Of a DNA stretch of 64,000 bases, positions 14,525 through 23,428 are shown in pieces; position 1 is the stretch's first letter; each line of letters opens with the position of its first letter. The stretch comes from Phocaeicola oris (GTDB lineage Bacteria > Bacteroidota > Bacteroidia > Bacteroidales > Bacteroidaceae), in contig NZ_JAJLQX010000001.1 of the NCBI RefSeq assembly GCF_021295095.1, positions 62,001-126,000 of the forward strand, read 5' to 3'. The notes beneath the pieces were generated by a model, which was not told where the DNA came from, searched no databases, and saw only the letters and a program-made list of their open reading frames with translations. The translations under genes were made by a program, and so were the position numbers.

Positions 14525-15907
14525 TTACAGCGTATTTTGCTTCAAATTTTCTATGAACTTATCAATGCGCTGCATCTCCTGCGGAATGCGTATGTTCTGA
14601 GGACAGTGCGGAGTACACTGATTACAACTTGTGCAATGTGCTGCCTGACGAAGTTTTGGCACACTCCGGTCGTAGCCGATGAGGAATGCTCTGCGTGCTT
14701 CGGCATAATTCGGGTCTTCCTGACTCTTTGGAACATTCCCCTCGTTGACACATTTATTATAATGGACAAAGATAGCCGGGATGTCTAATCCGTAAGGACA
14801 TGGCATGCAGTATTTACAGTCGTTACAAGGAATGGTAGGATACTGTGACATCAGGTCGGCCGTGTCGTAGAGGAATTGCTTCTCTTCGTCGGTAAGTTCT
14901 TTCAATGGGGAATAGGTGCGAATATTATCCTGCAAATGTTCCATGTACACCATTCCGCTGAGGACAGTCATAATTTTGGGGAATGAACCTGCATAACGGA
15001 ACGACCAAGAGGCTACGCTGCTTCCCGGGTCGCGTTGTTTGAGCCGGCTGACAATATGTTGTGGGACATTCGACAAACGTCCTCCTAATAGCGGTTCCAT
15101 AATAACCACCGGAATGCCACGTTTCTCTAATTCTCCGTACAAATATTCGGCAGGAGTATTGAATCCGCTGGCATGTTTCCAGTCGACAAAGTTCATTTGT
15201 ATCTGTACGAAATCCCATTTCACCTCTTTGTTGTCATGCATTTTCAGAGCATAATCGAAGCAGGCGATATCACCATGGAAAGAGAATCCTAAATGACGAA
15301 TTTTTCCTCTCTCTTGTTCCTTCTTTAAGAATTCAATCATTCCGTTTTCAATGAAACGTTTGTTGAACTGCTCCATTCCGCCACCGCCAATCATGTGTAG
15401 CAGATAAAAATCGATAACATCAACCTGCAGGTTTTTAAACGAGTTGTTATAAAGCATCATGGCCACCTCACGACTCGGATCGGAAAAATTTGACAACTTG
15501 GTTGCCACATAGAATTTGTCACGGGGATGACGCTTTAGCGCATTACCGGTCGCTCTCTCGGCGTATCCCTGACTGTATACGGGAGCCACGTCATAATAGT
15601 TCACTCCGTGCTCCATGGCATAGTCGATAAGTTTATTGACTGCATCCTGATTCAAAGGGTTTTTTCCCTCGTGCGGTACGTTCTCTATATCGGCAAAGCG
15701 CATACACCCATAGCCTAAGATAGAAATCTTTTCATCTACAAAGCCCGGGAATGTGCGATAAGTCATTTTATCAGTAGGAACAGGTCCTTGATTAGTTGGG
15801 GCCGGACCTGCGTCTATGGTTCTCTTAGGCGAGCAAGCTGCCAGACCGGTGGTGGCTGTGGCACCGCCTACTATTTTCATAAAATCACGACGATTCATAT
15901 CTTTCAT
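14525..15907 (-). CDS. exported aldo/keto reductase with C-terminal 2x[4Fe-4S] ferredoxin domain
   Basis: 460 residues. The N-terminus MKDMNRRDFMKIVGG has a twin-arginine-type RRDFMK motif and an LAAC lipobox, suggesting folded export and lipid attachment. The aldo/keto reductase barrel (about 55-330) keeps NYYDVAPVYSQG (Asp, Tyr), VATKLS (Lys) and YLLHMIG (His). The C-terminus has CNDCKYCMPCPYG and CTSCNQCTPHCPQ, ligands for two [4Fe-4S] clusters. ATG 15907 is preferred to the upstream in-frame ATG because AGGAGG lies 7 bases before it. It is the second gene after a membrane polyferredoxin (15-base spacer). The substrate is unknown. Confidence 0.85.
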   Translation of the reverse strand: MKDMNRRDFMKIVGGATATTGLAACSPKRTIDAGPAPTNQGPVPTDKMTYRTFPGFVDEKISILGYGCMRFADIENVPHEGKNPLNQDAVNKLIDYAMEHGVNYYDVAPVYSQGYAERATGNALKRHPRDKFYVATKLSNFSDPSREVAMMLYNNSFKNLQVDVIDFYLLHMIGGGGMEQFNKRFIENGMIEFLKKEQERGKIRHLGFSFHGDIACFDYALKMHDNKEVKWDFVQIQMNFVDWKHASGFNTPAEYLYGELEKRGIPVVIMEPLLGGRLSNVPQHIVSRLKQRDPGSSVASWSFRYAGSFPKIMTVLSGMVYMEHLQDNIRTYSPLKELTDEEKQFLYDTADLMSQYPTIPCNDCKYCMPCPYGLDIPAIFVHYNKCVNEGNVPKSQEDPNYAEARRAFLIGYDRSVPKLRQAAHCTSCNQCTPHCPQNIRIPQEMQRIDKFIENLKQNTL

Positions 15908-15922
15908 AATCATTCCTCCTTA

Positions 15923-17545
15923 TTAAACGGTACGGTGAATTTCATGTCCTTCCACATAGATGGCACTGATGGGGCGAGACGGACAAAGATTCTCGCAGGC
16001 ACCACAACCGATACAACGTTCTTCGTTAACGGTTGGAATCTGATGAGATTTCGGATCGTCAGGATTCTTAGGAACCATGGTAATGGCTCCCGACGGGCAA
16101 TGGCGGGCACAGTTACCACACTCTACGTCATCGGTATTTACTATACAGAGGTCTTTATTCCATACGGCATGACCGATTTGTACGGCGGTTTTATCCTCAA
16201 CGGTGATTGGAGTGATAGCTCCGGCAGGACAAACCTGTGAGCAACGATTACACTCCGGACGGCAATAGCCACGTTCGTACGACATAACCGGTTGCATAAG
16301 GTGCATTAAGTCGGTAGACGGGCGAAGTACCTCGTTAGGACACTCAGCCACACACAGTTGGCAGGCTGTGCAATGCTGATACATATTGTCAATACTTTTC
16401 GATCCCGGAGGAGTAATGCGGGTAGCACGTTTAGGAGCTACTTTATCAATGATATCGGCATAACCGCCATCAAGCTTAACCACTTCTTTCTCGGCTTTCT
16501 GCTGCGCTTTTGCAATGGATGCGCCAGCTATAACGGCAGTAGTGGCAATAATGGAACGGAGTGAATTATCAATTTTCTCATTCTTTACTTCAGGCTTGTT
16601 TTCAGTAGCTTGATTTGTTTTCTCAGCCGCTTTCTTCAATGCGGCAACTTTTCGGGCAGCTATCTTTTCGGCATTGTTCTTGGTTGCTTCAATAATATGT
16701 TTTTTGTCGTCACCCGAAAGATGTACATAATGTAAAGCATCGGAGTCGCAGGTAGTGATACAGTCGCCACAAGTAACACAGCGACTATAGTCGAAAGCGA
16801 AGTTACGGAAATCAATACAGGCAGCTTTACAGTTGCGTGAACATTTACCGCATTGTATGCACTTGTCCGGATTGATGGCCGGCTTAAACCATGAAAAGCG
16901 AGCAAGGAAGCCAAGAACGGTTCCCACCGGACAGATGGTGTTGCAGTAGGTACGACCGTTACGAGCAGCAAGAATAAATACGATAACAAATGTAACGGCG
17001 GCGATGACGAATGTAGGAAGGCTACGCATCCACACATCTACATTATAGAACGTGTAGTTGTTTGCACGTTCGGAAAAATACGCAAAGATATTATTCACCC
17101 AGATATAGAGAGGCTGAAACAGATTGGCAACGATTCGCCCGAAAGAGCTATACGGAGCGATTAACGCGACCAATGAGCCTATACCGGCTATAAGAGCGAT
17201 GATAAAGATACCTAATACGGAGTATCGCAACCATGATTTGGCTGGAGAATAGGAGTAAGGAAGTTTCCTTTTGTTTTTCGGTTTGAACAAGCGGCCTATT
17301 CGTGCCATGATATCTTGCATAACGCCCATAGGACAGATTACTGAGCAATAGATTCGACCCATAAGCAGTGTCAGTACTATTAGGGCGATGATCACGATAA
17401 CATTTAATGCCAATACCGCCGGCAAGAATTGGATTTTAGCCATCCATCCCAAATAAGTATGTAATGTTCCGGTAAAGTCGAGGAACAATAATGTGATACA
17501 TACGAAAAAGAAGATAGCAAAAGTTAATCTGATTTTACGTAACAT
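15923..17545 (-). CDS. membrane polyferredoxin, NapH/CcoG-like 4Fe-4S protein
   Basis: 540 residues. The N-terminal half has about four to five membrane helices and two NapH-type motifs, YCSVICPMGVMQD and YCNTICPVGTV, near membrane edges. The rest is a series of ferredoxin motifs: CIQCGKCSRNCKAAC, CVTCGDCITTC, CTACQLCVAECP, CRPECNRCSQVCPAG, CGNCARHCPSG and CIGCGACENLCPSRP. An Ala/Lys-rich helical linker lies near residues 285-320. It probably carries electrons between the quinone pool or cytosol and the exported Fe-S aldo/keto reductase encoded next. No molybdo-enzyme gene is nearby, so nitrate reduction is not implied. Confidence 0.85.
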   Translation of the reverse strand: MLRKIRLTFAIFFFVCITLLFLDFTGTLHTYLGWMAKIQFLPAVLALNVIVIIALIVLTLLMGRIYCSVICPMGVMQDIMARIGRLFKPKNKRKLPYSYSPAKSWLRYSVLGIFIIALIAGIGSLVALIAPYSSFGRIVANLFQPLYIWVNNIFAYFSERANNYTFYNVDVWMRSLPTFVIAAVTFVIVFILAARNGRTYCNTICPVGTVLGFLARFSWFKPAINPDKCIQCGKCSRNCKAACIDFRNFAFDYSRCVTCGDCITTCDSDALHYVHLSGDDKKHIIEATKNNAEKIAARKVAALKKAAEKTNQATENKPEVKNEKIDNSLRSIIATTAVIAGASIAKAQQKAEKEVVKLDGGYADIIDKVAPKRATRITPPGSKSIDNMYQHCTACQLCVAECPNEVLRPSTDLMHLMQPVMSYERGYCRPECNRCSQVCPAGAITPITVEDKTAVQIGHAVWNKDLCIVNTDDVECGNCARHCPSGAITMVPKNPDDPKSHQIPTVNEERCIGCGACENLCPSRPISAIYVEGHEIHRTV

Positions 17546-17569
17546 AGTATGTTGTTATTAGTTTTATGG

Positions 17570-17577
17570 CAAAGATA
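17570..17577 (-). promoter_or_regulatory. -7 promoter element for the polyferredoxin/AKR operon
   Basis: The minus strand reads TATCTTTG (TAnnTTTG), about 25 bases upstream of the polyferredoxin ATG. Confidence 0.6.
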
Positions 17578-17720
17578 GAAAAAAGATAATAGCACCTTAA
17601 TTAAATAGGTGATTTTTTTTACTAATTATTCAAAATAAATGACCGTGTTATTTTCTGCTTATAAATAAAGGTCTGATAAAAAACTAAAGATAAATATTTC
17701 GGTGTCTCTAAAAAATATTC

Positions 17721-17728
17721 TAACTTTG
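17721..17728 (+). promoter_or_regulatory. -7 promoter element for ileS
   Basis: TAACTTTG (TAnnTTTG) lies 38 bases before the ileS ATG, with a TTTC-type -33 element about 20 bases further upstream. No T-box leader is present. Confidence 0.6.
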
Positions 17729-17766
17729 CCCCTTAAAATTAGGAAAATAAATATATCAATATAATT

Positions 17767-20700
17767 ATGACTAAGAAATTTGCTGAACACTCCCATCTTG
17801 ATCTTTCACAAGTTAACAAAGAGGTCTTGAAAAATTGGGAAGCGAATGATGTATTTGATAAGAGTGTGACGGAACGGGAAGGTTATCCGTCGTTTATATT
17901 CTACGAAGGGCCTCCTTCGGCCAACGGTATGCCGGGTATTCATCATGTAATGGCTCGTACTATTAAGGATACTATTTGCCGGTACAAAACAATGAAAGGT
18001 TATCAGGTAAAGCGTAAAGCAGGGTGGGATACCCATGGACTGCCTGTAGAACTGAGTGTAGAAAAGACATTAGGTATTACAAAAGTCGATATAGGTAAAA
18101 AGATTTCTGTCCGCGATTATAACGCAGCCTGTCGTAAAGACGTCATGAAGTACACTAAAGAGTGGACCGACCTGACGCATAAGATGGGATATTGGGTGGA
18201 TACCGAAGATCCGTACATTACTTATGATAACCGTTATATAGAAACTCTTTGGTGGCTGTTGAAACAGCTTTACAACAAGAATTTGTTATATAAAGGATAT
18301 ACTATTCAGCCGTACTCTCCGGCAGCAGGAACAGGATTGAGTTCACATGAGCTGAGCCTTCCGGGATGCTATCGTGACGTAAAGGATACGACTGTGGTGG
18401 CACAGTTCAAGATGATTGACCCGAAGCCTGAAATGAATCAGTGGGGTACACCTTACTTTATAGCATGGACTACCACGCCTTGGACATTGCCATCCAATAC
18501 GGCACTCTGTGTAGGTCCGAAGATAGATTATGTAGCTGTTCAGAGCTATAATGGCTATACCGGTGAGAAGATAACTGTTGTGCTGGCAAAGAATCTGTTA
18601 TATACACACTTTAATCAGAAAGGTGAAAATCTTCCGCTGGAAGACTATAAAAAGGGTGATAAGATTATTCCGTTCAAGGTGATAGGAGAATATAAAGGAA
18701 CGGATCTGCTGGGTATGAAATATGAACAGCTCTTCCCGTGGGTGAAACCTATCAATGCTGACGAGAGAGGTAATTGGAAAGTCGCGGAAGATCAGGCCTT
18801 CCGTGTAATCCCGGGCGATTATGTGACAACAGATGATGGTACCGGTATCGTTCATATTGCACAGACATTCGGCGCAGATGACGCAAAGGTATCAAAAGCT
18901 GCAGGAATTCCTCCTTTGTACATTGTCAATAAAAAAGGAAAACCATGTCCGTTGGTCGACCTTACCGGTAAGTTCTACTTGATGAGTGATATGGATGATG
19001 AGTTCGTAAAGACATGTGTCAATGTGGACTTATATAAGGAATATGAAGGACGATGGGTAAAGAATGCATACGATCCGCAGTTTACTGTCGACGGAAAATG
19101 GGACGAAAAAGCATCGGCAGCAACCGAATCACTCGACATTTACATGTGTATGAAGATGAAAGCTGACGATCAGGCATTCAAGATAGAAAAGCATGTACAT
19201 AACTATCCGCATTGCTGGCGTACCGACAAACCGGTTCTTTATTATCCGTTAGACAGTTGGTTTATCCGTTCTACCGCTTGCAAGGAACGTATGATGGAGT
19301 TGAACAAGACTATCAATTGGAAACCGGAATATACCGGTACGGGACGTTTTGGTAAGTGGCTGGAAAACTTGAATGATTGGAACTTGAGCCGTTCACGCTA
19401 TTGGGGAACTCCGCTTCCTATTTGGCGTGATGAGGATGGAAAAGAGATTTGTATTGGTTCTGTAGAGGAACTGTATAACGAAATAGAGAAGTCTGTCAAG
19501 GCCGGATTTATGAAGTCGAACCCGTATAAAGAAGAAGGCTTTGCTCCCGGTGAGTATACGAAGGAGAATTATGATAAGATAGATTTGCACCGTCCGTATG
19601 TAGATGAGATTATTTTGGTTTCCGAAACAGGTAAACCGATGAAGCGTGAGGAAGACCTGATTGATGTATGGTTCGATTCAGGATCCATGCCTTATGCGCA
19701 GTTGCATTATCCGTTTGAAAACAAAGAATTGGTTGATAGTGGTTCTTATTATCCGGCTGATTTTATCGCTGAAGGTGTGGATCAAACACGTGGATGGTTC
19801 TTTACATTGCATGCCATTGCCACAATGATTTTCGACAGTGTCGCGTATAAAAACGTTATTTCTAACGGATTGGTTCTCGATAAAGACGGTAACAAAATGT
19901 CTAAACATCTGGGTAATGCCATAGAACCGTTTGGAGAGATAGAAAAATTTGGTTCCGATCCTTTACGCTGGTATATGATTACCAATTCTTCTCCTTGGGA
20001 TAACCTGAAGTTTGATGAAGCCGGAGTGGATGAGGTTAAGCGTAAATTCTTCGGTACTTTATATAATACTTACTCATTCTTTGCGCTTTATGCCAATGTT
20101 GACGGCTTCATTTATTCGGAACCGGATGTACCGATGGAAAATCGACCGGAGATTGATCGTTGGATTATTTCAGAGTTAAACACTTTGATTAATAATGTTG
20201 ATGCGGATTTGGCAGATTATGAACCGACAAAGGCCGGACGTTTGATCAGTGAGTTTGTAAACGATAATTTGAGCAATTGGTACGTTCGTCTGAACCGTAA
20301 ACGTTTCTGGGGCAGTGCTATGTCTGAGGATAAGTTAGCTGCCTATCAGACATTATATACTTGTTTAGAGACCGTTGCCAAATTAATGGCGCCTATCGCT
20401 CCATTTTATGCTGATATGCTATATAGAGATTTGATAAGTGTTACAGGACGTGATAAGAATGTTATTTCTGTTCATTTGGCATTCTTTCCGAAAGCCGATG
20501 ATGCTTTGATTGATAAGGAGCTGGAGGCTCGCATGGAGATGGCACAGAAAGTTACTTCCATGGTTCTGGCTCTTCGCCGTAAGGTTAGTATCAAGGTTCG
20601 TCAACCGCTGCAGAGCATTATTATTCCTGTCATTGATGAGGAACAAAGAAAACATATTGGGGCTGTTGAAGATTTGATAAAAAGCGAAGTAAATGTAAAG

Positions 20701-21261
20701 GAAATAAAGTTGCTTGATAATACTACCGGTATCTTAGTAAAGAAAGTTAAATGTAACTTCAAAAAGTTAGGTCCGAAGTTTGGAAAGCAGATGAAGGCTA
20801 TAGCTGCTGCAGTTGACGAAATGTCGCAAGAAGCTATTGCTCTGTTTGAGAAAGAAGGACATTATACATTTAATTTGGATGGTACACTGGCTACTGTTGA
20901 TTTGGAGGATGTAGAAATCTTTAGTCAGGATATTCAGGGATGGGAAGTTGCTAACGAAGGTAATATCACTGTGGCATTGGAAGTCACTGTTACCGAAGAA
21001 CTCCGTAAAGAGGGAATTGCACGTGAGTTGGTGAACCGAATTCAGAATATTCGTAAGAACAGTGGTTTTGAGATAACCGATAGAATTATTATTGAATTAT
21101 CTAAAAATCCTGTCAGTGACGATGCAGTAAAAGAATATAATTCATATATTTGTAACCAAGTACTTGCTAATTCACTGAATTTAGTTGATGAGGTAAAGGA
21201 TGGCATCGAACTTGATATGGATGAGTTCAAAGTCATGATTAATGTAAAGAAAGAACAATAA
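17767..21261 (+). CDS. ileS: isoleucyl-tRNA synthetase (long, eukaryote-like type)
   Basis: A 1164-residue class I synthetase charging tRNA-Ile and editing Val-tRNA. The HIGH signature appears as PGIHH at 56-60 after EGPPSANG, and the KMSKS signature as NKMSKHLGN near residue 710. The length and sequence type resemble eukaryotic and mupirocin-tolerant type 2 IleRS rather than the roughly 930-residue E. coli type. The C-terminus lacks the zinc-binding cysteines of the short form. It heads an operon with the DksA-like gene, lspA and a DUF4296 gene. Confidence 0.96.
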   Translation: MTKKFAEHSHLDLSQVNKEVLKNWEANDVFDKSVTEREGYPSFIFYEGPPSANGMPGIHHVMARTIKDTICRYKTMKGYQVKRKAGWDTHGLPVELSVEKTLGITKVDIGKKISVRDYNAACRKDVMKYTKEWTDLTHKMGYWVDTEDPYITYDNRYIETLWWLLKQLYNKNLLYKGYTIQPYSPAAGTGLSSHELSLPGCYRDVKDTTVVAQFKMIDPKPEMNQWGTPYFIAWTTTPWTLPSNTALCVGPKIDYVAVQSYNGYTGEKITVVLAKNLLYTHFNQKGENLPLEDYKKGDKIIPFKVIGEYKGTDLLGMKYEQLFPWVKPINADERGNWKVAEDQAFRVIPGDYVTTDDGTGIVHIAQTFGADDAKVSKAAGIPPLYIVNKKGKPCPLVDLTGKFYLMSDMDDEFVKTCVNVDLYKEYEGRWVKNAYDPQFTVDGKWDEKASAATESLDIYMCMKMKADDQAFKIEKHVHNYPHCWRTDKPVLYYPLDSWFIRSTACKERMMELNKTINWKPEYTGTGRFGKWLENLNDWNLSRSRYWGTPLPIWRDEDGKEICIGSVEELYNEIEKSVKAGFMKSNPYKEEGFAPGEYTKENYDKIDLHRPYVDEIILVSETGKPMKREEDLIDVWFDSGSMPYAQLHYPFENKELVDSGSYYPADFIAEGVDQTRGWFFTLHAIATMIFDSVAYKNVISNGLVLDKDGNKMSKHLGNAIEPFGEIEKFGSDPLRWYMITNSSPWDNLKFDEAGVDEVKRKFFGTLYNTYSFFALYANVDGFIYSEPDVPMENRPEIDRWIISELNTLINNVDADLADYEPTKAGRLISEFVNDNLSNWYVRLNRKRFWGSAMSEDKLAAYQTLYTCLETVAKLMAPIAPFYADMLYRDLISVTGRDKNVISVHLAFFPKADDALIDKELEARMEMAQKVTSMVLALRRKVSIKVRQPLQSIIIPVIDEEQRKHIGAVEDLIKSEVNVKEIKLLDNTTGILVKKVKCNFKKLGPKFGKQMKAIAAAVDEMSQEAIALFEKEGHYTFNLDGTLATVDLEDVEIFSQDIQGWEVANEGNITVALEVTVTEELRKEGIARELVNRIQNIRKNSGFEITDRIIIELSKNPVSDDAVKEYNSYICNQVLANSLNLVDEVKDGIELDMDEFKVMINVKKEQ

Positions 21262-21279
21262 CCCTAAAACTTAAATGTT

Positions 21280-21660
21280 ATGGCAGAGAAAACAAGATAT
21301 TCTGATGCGGAACTTGAGGAGTTTCGTGCCATTATTATGGAGAAGTTGGAGCTCGCTCAGCGGGACTACAATAAATTAAAGAGTAGTATTATGAACCAAG
21401 ATGGCAATGATGTGGATGATACTTCGCCTACATATAAGGTACTGGAGGAAGGAGCCAATACTCTTTCGAAAGAAGAGACAACTCGTCTGGCTGCTCGTCA
21501 ACTGAAATTCATTCAGAATCTTCAGGCTGCTTTGGTTCGTATTGAGAATAAGACTTATGGCATTTGCCGGGCTACAGGAAAGCTGATTCCCAAGGAACGC
21601 TTACGTGCTGTTCCTCATGCAACACTGAGTATTGAGGCAAAAGAAAAAGGAGTGAAATAA
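21280..21660 (+). CDS. TraR/DksA-like protein with degenerate zinc finger
   Basis: 126 residues. An N-terminal coiled-coil hairpin (about 5-85, rich in Glu/Arg) is followed by a C-terminal remnant of the DksA zinc finger, YGICRATGKLIPKERLRAVPHA. Only one cysteine of the usual four remains (GIC, then ATG in place of the second), so it probably binds no zinc. DksA-type proteins enter the RNA polymerase secondary channel and act with ppGpp. Here the role is inferred by family only. The gene is 18 bases after ileS and before lspA, a typical Bacteroidetes arrangement. Confidence 0.85.
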   Translation: MAEKTRYSDAELEEFRAIIMEKLELAQRDYNKLKSSIMNQDGNDVDDTSPTYKVLEEGANTLSKEETTRLAARQLKFIQNLQAALVRIENKTYGICRATGKLIPKERLRAVPHATLSIEAKEKGVK

Positions 21661-21666
21661 TGAAGT

Positions 21667-21702
21667 TCGTGCATCAATAGGAAACAATCCGTTGATGCAC
21701 GA
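21667..21702 (+). other. intra-operon stem-loop
   Basis: TCGTGCATCAA (21667-21677) and TTGATGCACGA (21692-21702) form a perfect 11-bp stem in the 60-base spacer before lspA. There is no T-run, so a processing or stability element is more likely than a terminator. Confidence 0.7.
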
Positions 21703-21720
21703 TTAGTAATGAGCTAAAGA

Positions 21721-22350
21721 ATGAAACAATTTTTGTCGAAGGGACAGTTATCCGCAGCAATCATTGTCACGGTGTTACTTGTCGACCAAATCGTAAAGAT
21801 TTTGGTTAAGACTACCATGTACCTTCATGAGAGTATTCATATTACCGACTGGTTTCAGATATTCTTTACGGAGAATATGGGCATGGCTTTTGGCATGGAA
21901 TTGGTTGGAAAGCTTTTCTTGACAAGTTTTAGAATCGTGGCTGTAGTATTGATTGGTTGGTATTTAATAGATATCATTAAACGAAACCTAAAGACCGGAT
22001 ATATTGTCTGCATTGCGCTTATTATGGCAGGAGCTATAGGTAATATCATTGATAGTGTGTTCTATGGCGTTATTTTTAATGAGAGTACAAACTCACAAAT
22101 CGCATCGTTGGTTCCAATCGGTCAAGGGTATGGGGAATGGTTTCAGGGGAAAGTAGTCGATATGTTTTATTTTCCTATCATTGATACTTATTTACCTAAT
22201 TGGCTTCCTATATGGGGAGGTCGGCATTTTATATTCTTCAGTCCGATTTTTAATATAGCCGATTCTGCCATCAGCTGTGGAATTATTGTTTTGTTGATAT
22301 TTTACCATAAAGAGTTAGGTAGAGCATTTAAAGAGGATAGAAGAGAGTAA
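21721..22350 (+). CDS. lspA: lipoprotein signal peptidase (signal peptidase II)
   Basis: A 209-residue inner-membrane aspartyl protease removing signal peptides from prolipoproteins. Four membrane helices are visible. The catalytic aspartates lie in GAIGNIIDSVFYG and FNIADSAIS, the two conserved blocks. It is longer than E. coli LspA (164) because of a periplasmic insertion between the blocks, common in Bacteroidetes. It is co-transcribed with the DUF4296 lipoprotein that starts 5 bases later and would be its substrate. Confidence 0.93.
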   Translation: MKQFLSKGQLSAAIIVTVLLVDQIVKILVKTTMYLHESIHITDWFQIFFTENMGMAFGMELVGKLFLTSFRIVAVVLIGWYLIDIIKRNLKTGYIVCIALIMAGAIGNIIDSVFYGVIFNESTNSQIASLVPIGQGYGEWFQGKVVDMFYFPIIDTYLPNWLPIWGGRHFIFFSPIFNIADSAISCGIIVLLIFYHKELGRAFKEDRRE

Positions 22351-22355
22351 ACGGA

Positions 22356-23216
22356 ATGCAGAGGATAATAGTTGTTTTTATGGTAATATCTTGTCTGTTT
22401 CTTTCGAGTTGTGGCAAACAGATTCCTGGAGGTGTCATTAAACCGGATGAGATGGAGAAGATACTGTACGACTATCAGCGCACGGCTGTAATGAATGAGA
22501 ATATATCTTTTGAAAAGAACTATGAGAAAGATTTGCTCCGCCAGTCGGTTTTCGATAAATATGGTATTACAGAGGCTCAGTTCGATTCCTCAATGGTTTG
22601 GTATACCCGTCATGCAAAAGAATTAGCTCAAGTCTACGATGCGGTAGAAAAGCGGATGGAAAATGATAGGAACGAGCTTAAAGCCAAGATGGGTATTCTA
22701 TCGGATGAGACAGGAATTTCAATGGCGGGCGATACAGTAGATGTTTGGAAAGGGAATACATTGTATTTGCTTACTGATGACCCTTTGAACAATAAGGTTC
22801 AATTTTCCATTTTGGCTGATACAAATTATCATCCGAGAGATTATTTCAATCTGGAAATGAATGTAGCATATATTCCTAATAAGCCGGTTAAAGCAATCAT
22901 GGCAATGAATATTATTTTTAATAATGATTCCGTGAAAGGAAAAACGATGGAGATTCTTCATGCCGGACATAACAGACTTATGTTTAACAGCGATTCTGCT
23001 TTTACTATCAAGTCGGTAAACGGATTTATATATATGTTTCAGCAGGAGGATACGAAGCCTCGTAGTATGATAATCAGCAATATTAAATTATTTCGCATAC
23101 ATTCTAAAGAGAAACCGATAGTCGCAAAGCAGGATAGTATGATGGTTGATAGCGTTAATATGATAAAGCCTGATACGATGAAGAATATTATCGAGAGCGA
23201 TAAAAAAGAACCATAA
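22356..23216 (+). CDS. DUF4296 domain lipoprotein
   Basis: 286 residues. The signal peptide MQRIIVVFMVISCLFLSSC has a lipobox LSSC. The DUF4296 domain follows immediately, with PDEMEKILYDYQ, FDKYGITEAQFDSSMVWYTRH and AQVYDAVEKRM. The C-terminal half is beta-rich and ends in a low-complexity tail. Function is unknown; it is a conserved partner of lspA in Bacteroidales. Last gene of the ileS operon. Confidence 0.85.
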   Translation: MQRIIVVFMVISCLFLSSCGKQIPGGVIKPDEMEKILYDYQRTAVMNENISFEKNYEKDLLRQSVFDKYGITEAQFDSSMVWYTRHAKELAQVYDAVEKRMENDRNELKAKMGILSDETGISMAGDTVDVWKGNTLYLLTDDPLNNKVQFSILADTNYHPRDYFNLEMNVAYIPNKPVKAIMAMNIIFNNDSVKGKTMEILHAGHNRLMFNSDSAFTIKSVNGFIYMFQQEDTKPRSMIISNIKLFRIHSKEKPIVAKQDSMMVDSVNMIKPDTMKNIIESDKKEP

Positions 23217-23366
23217 GGCTTTTAAAAAACAAAAGAAGTTATTAATATCAGGGAATAATGATTCGCTAAGTATTCTTGCTTATACTGCAAAGTTAGGCAC
23301 CAATGGAAATTTCATTATATGTATCGGAAAAAGAAAACTGAATAATTAGAGTAATATTTATAATGT

Positions 23367-23405
23367 AAAGAGAGAGCCGTACTATTAAAATGCGACTCTC
23401 TCTTT
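23367..23405. terminator. bidirectional terminator after the ileS operon
   Basis: AAAGAGAGAG (23367-23376) pairs with CTCTCTCTTT (23396-23405). It lies between the convergent DUF4296 and metallophosphoesterase genes. Confidence 0.75.
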
Positions 23406-23428
23406 GTTATGTTGGAATAACTTTGGTA

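Noticed and set aside
17546-17766. T-box or other riboswitch upstream of ileS
   Set aside because: The transcribed leader after the promoter at 17721-17728 is only about 30 bases, too short for any such element.
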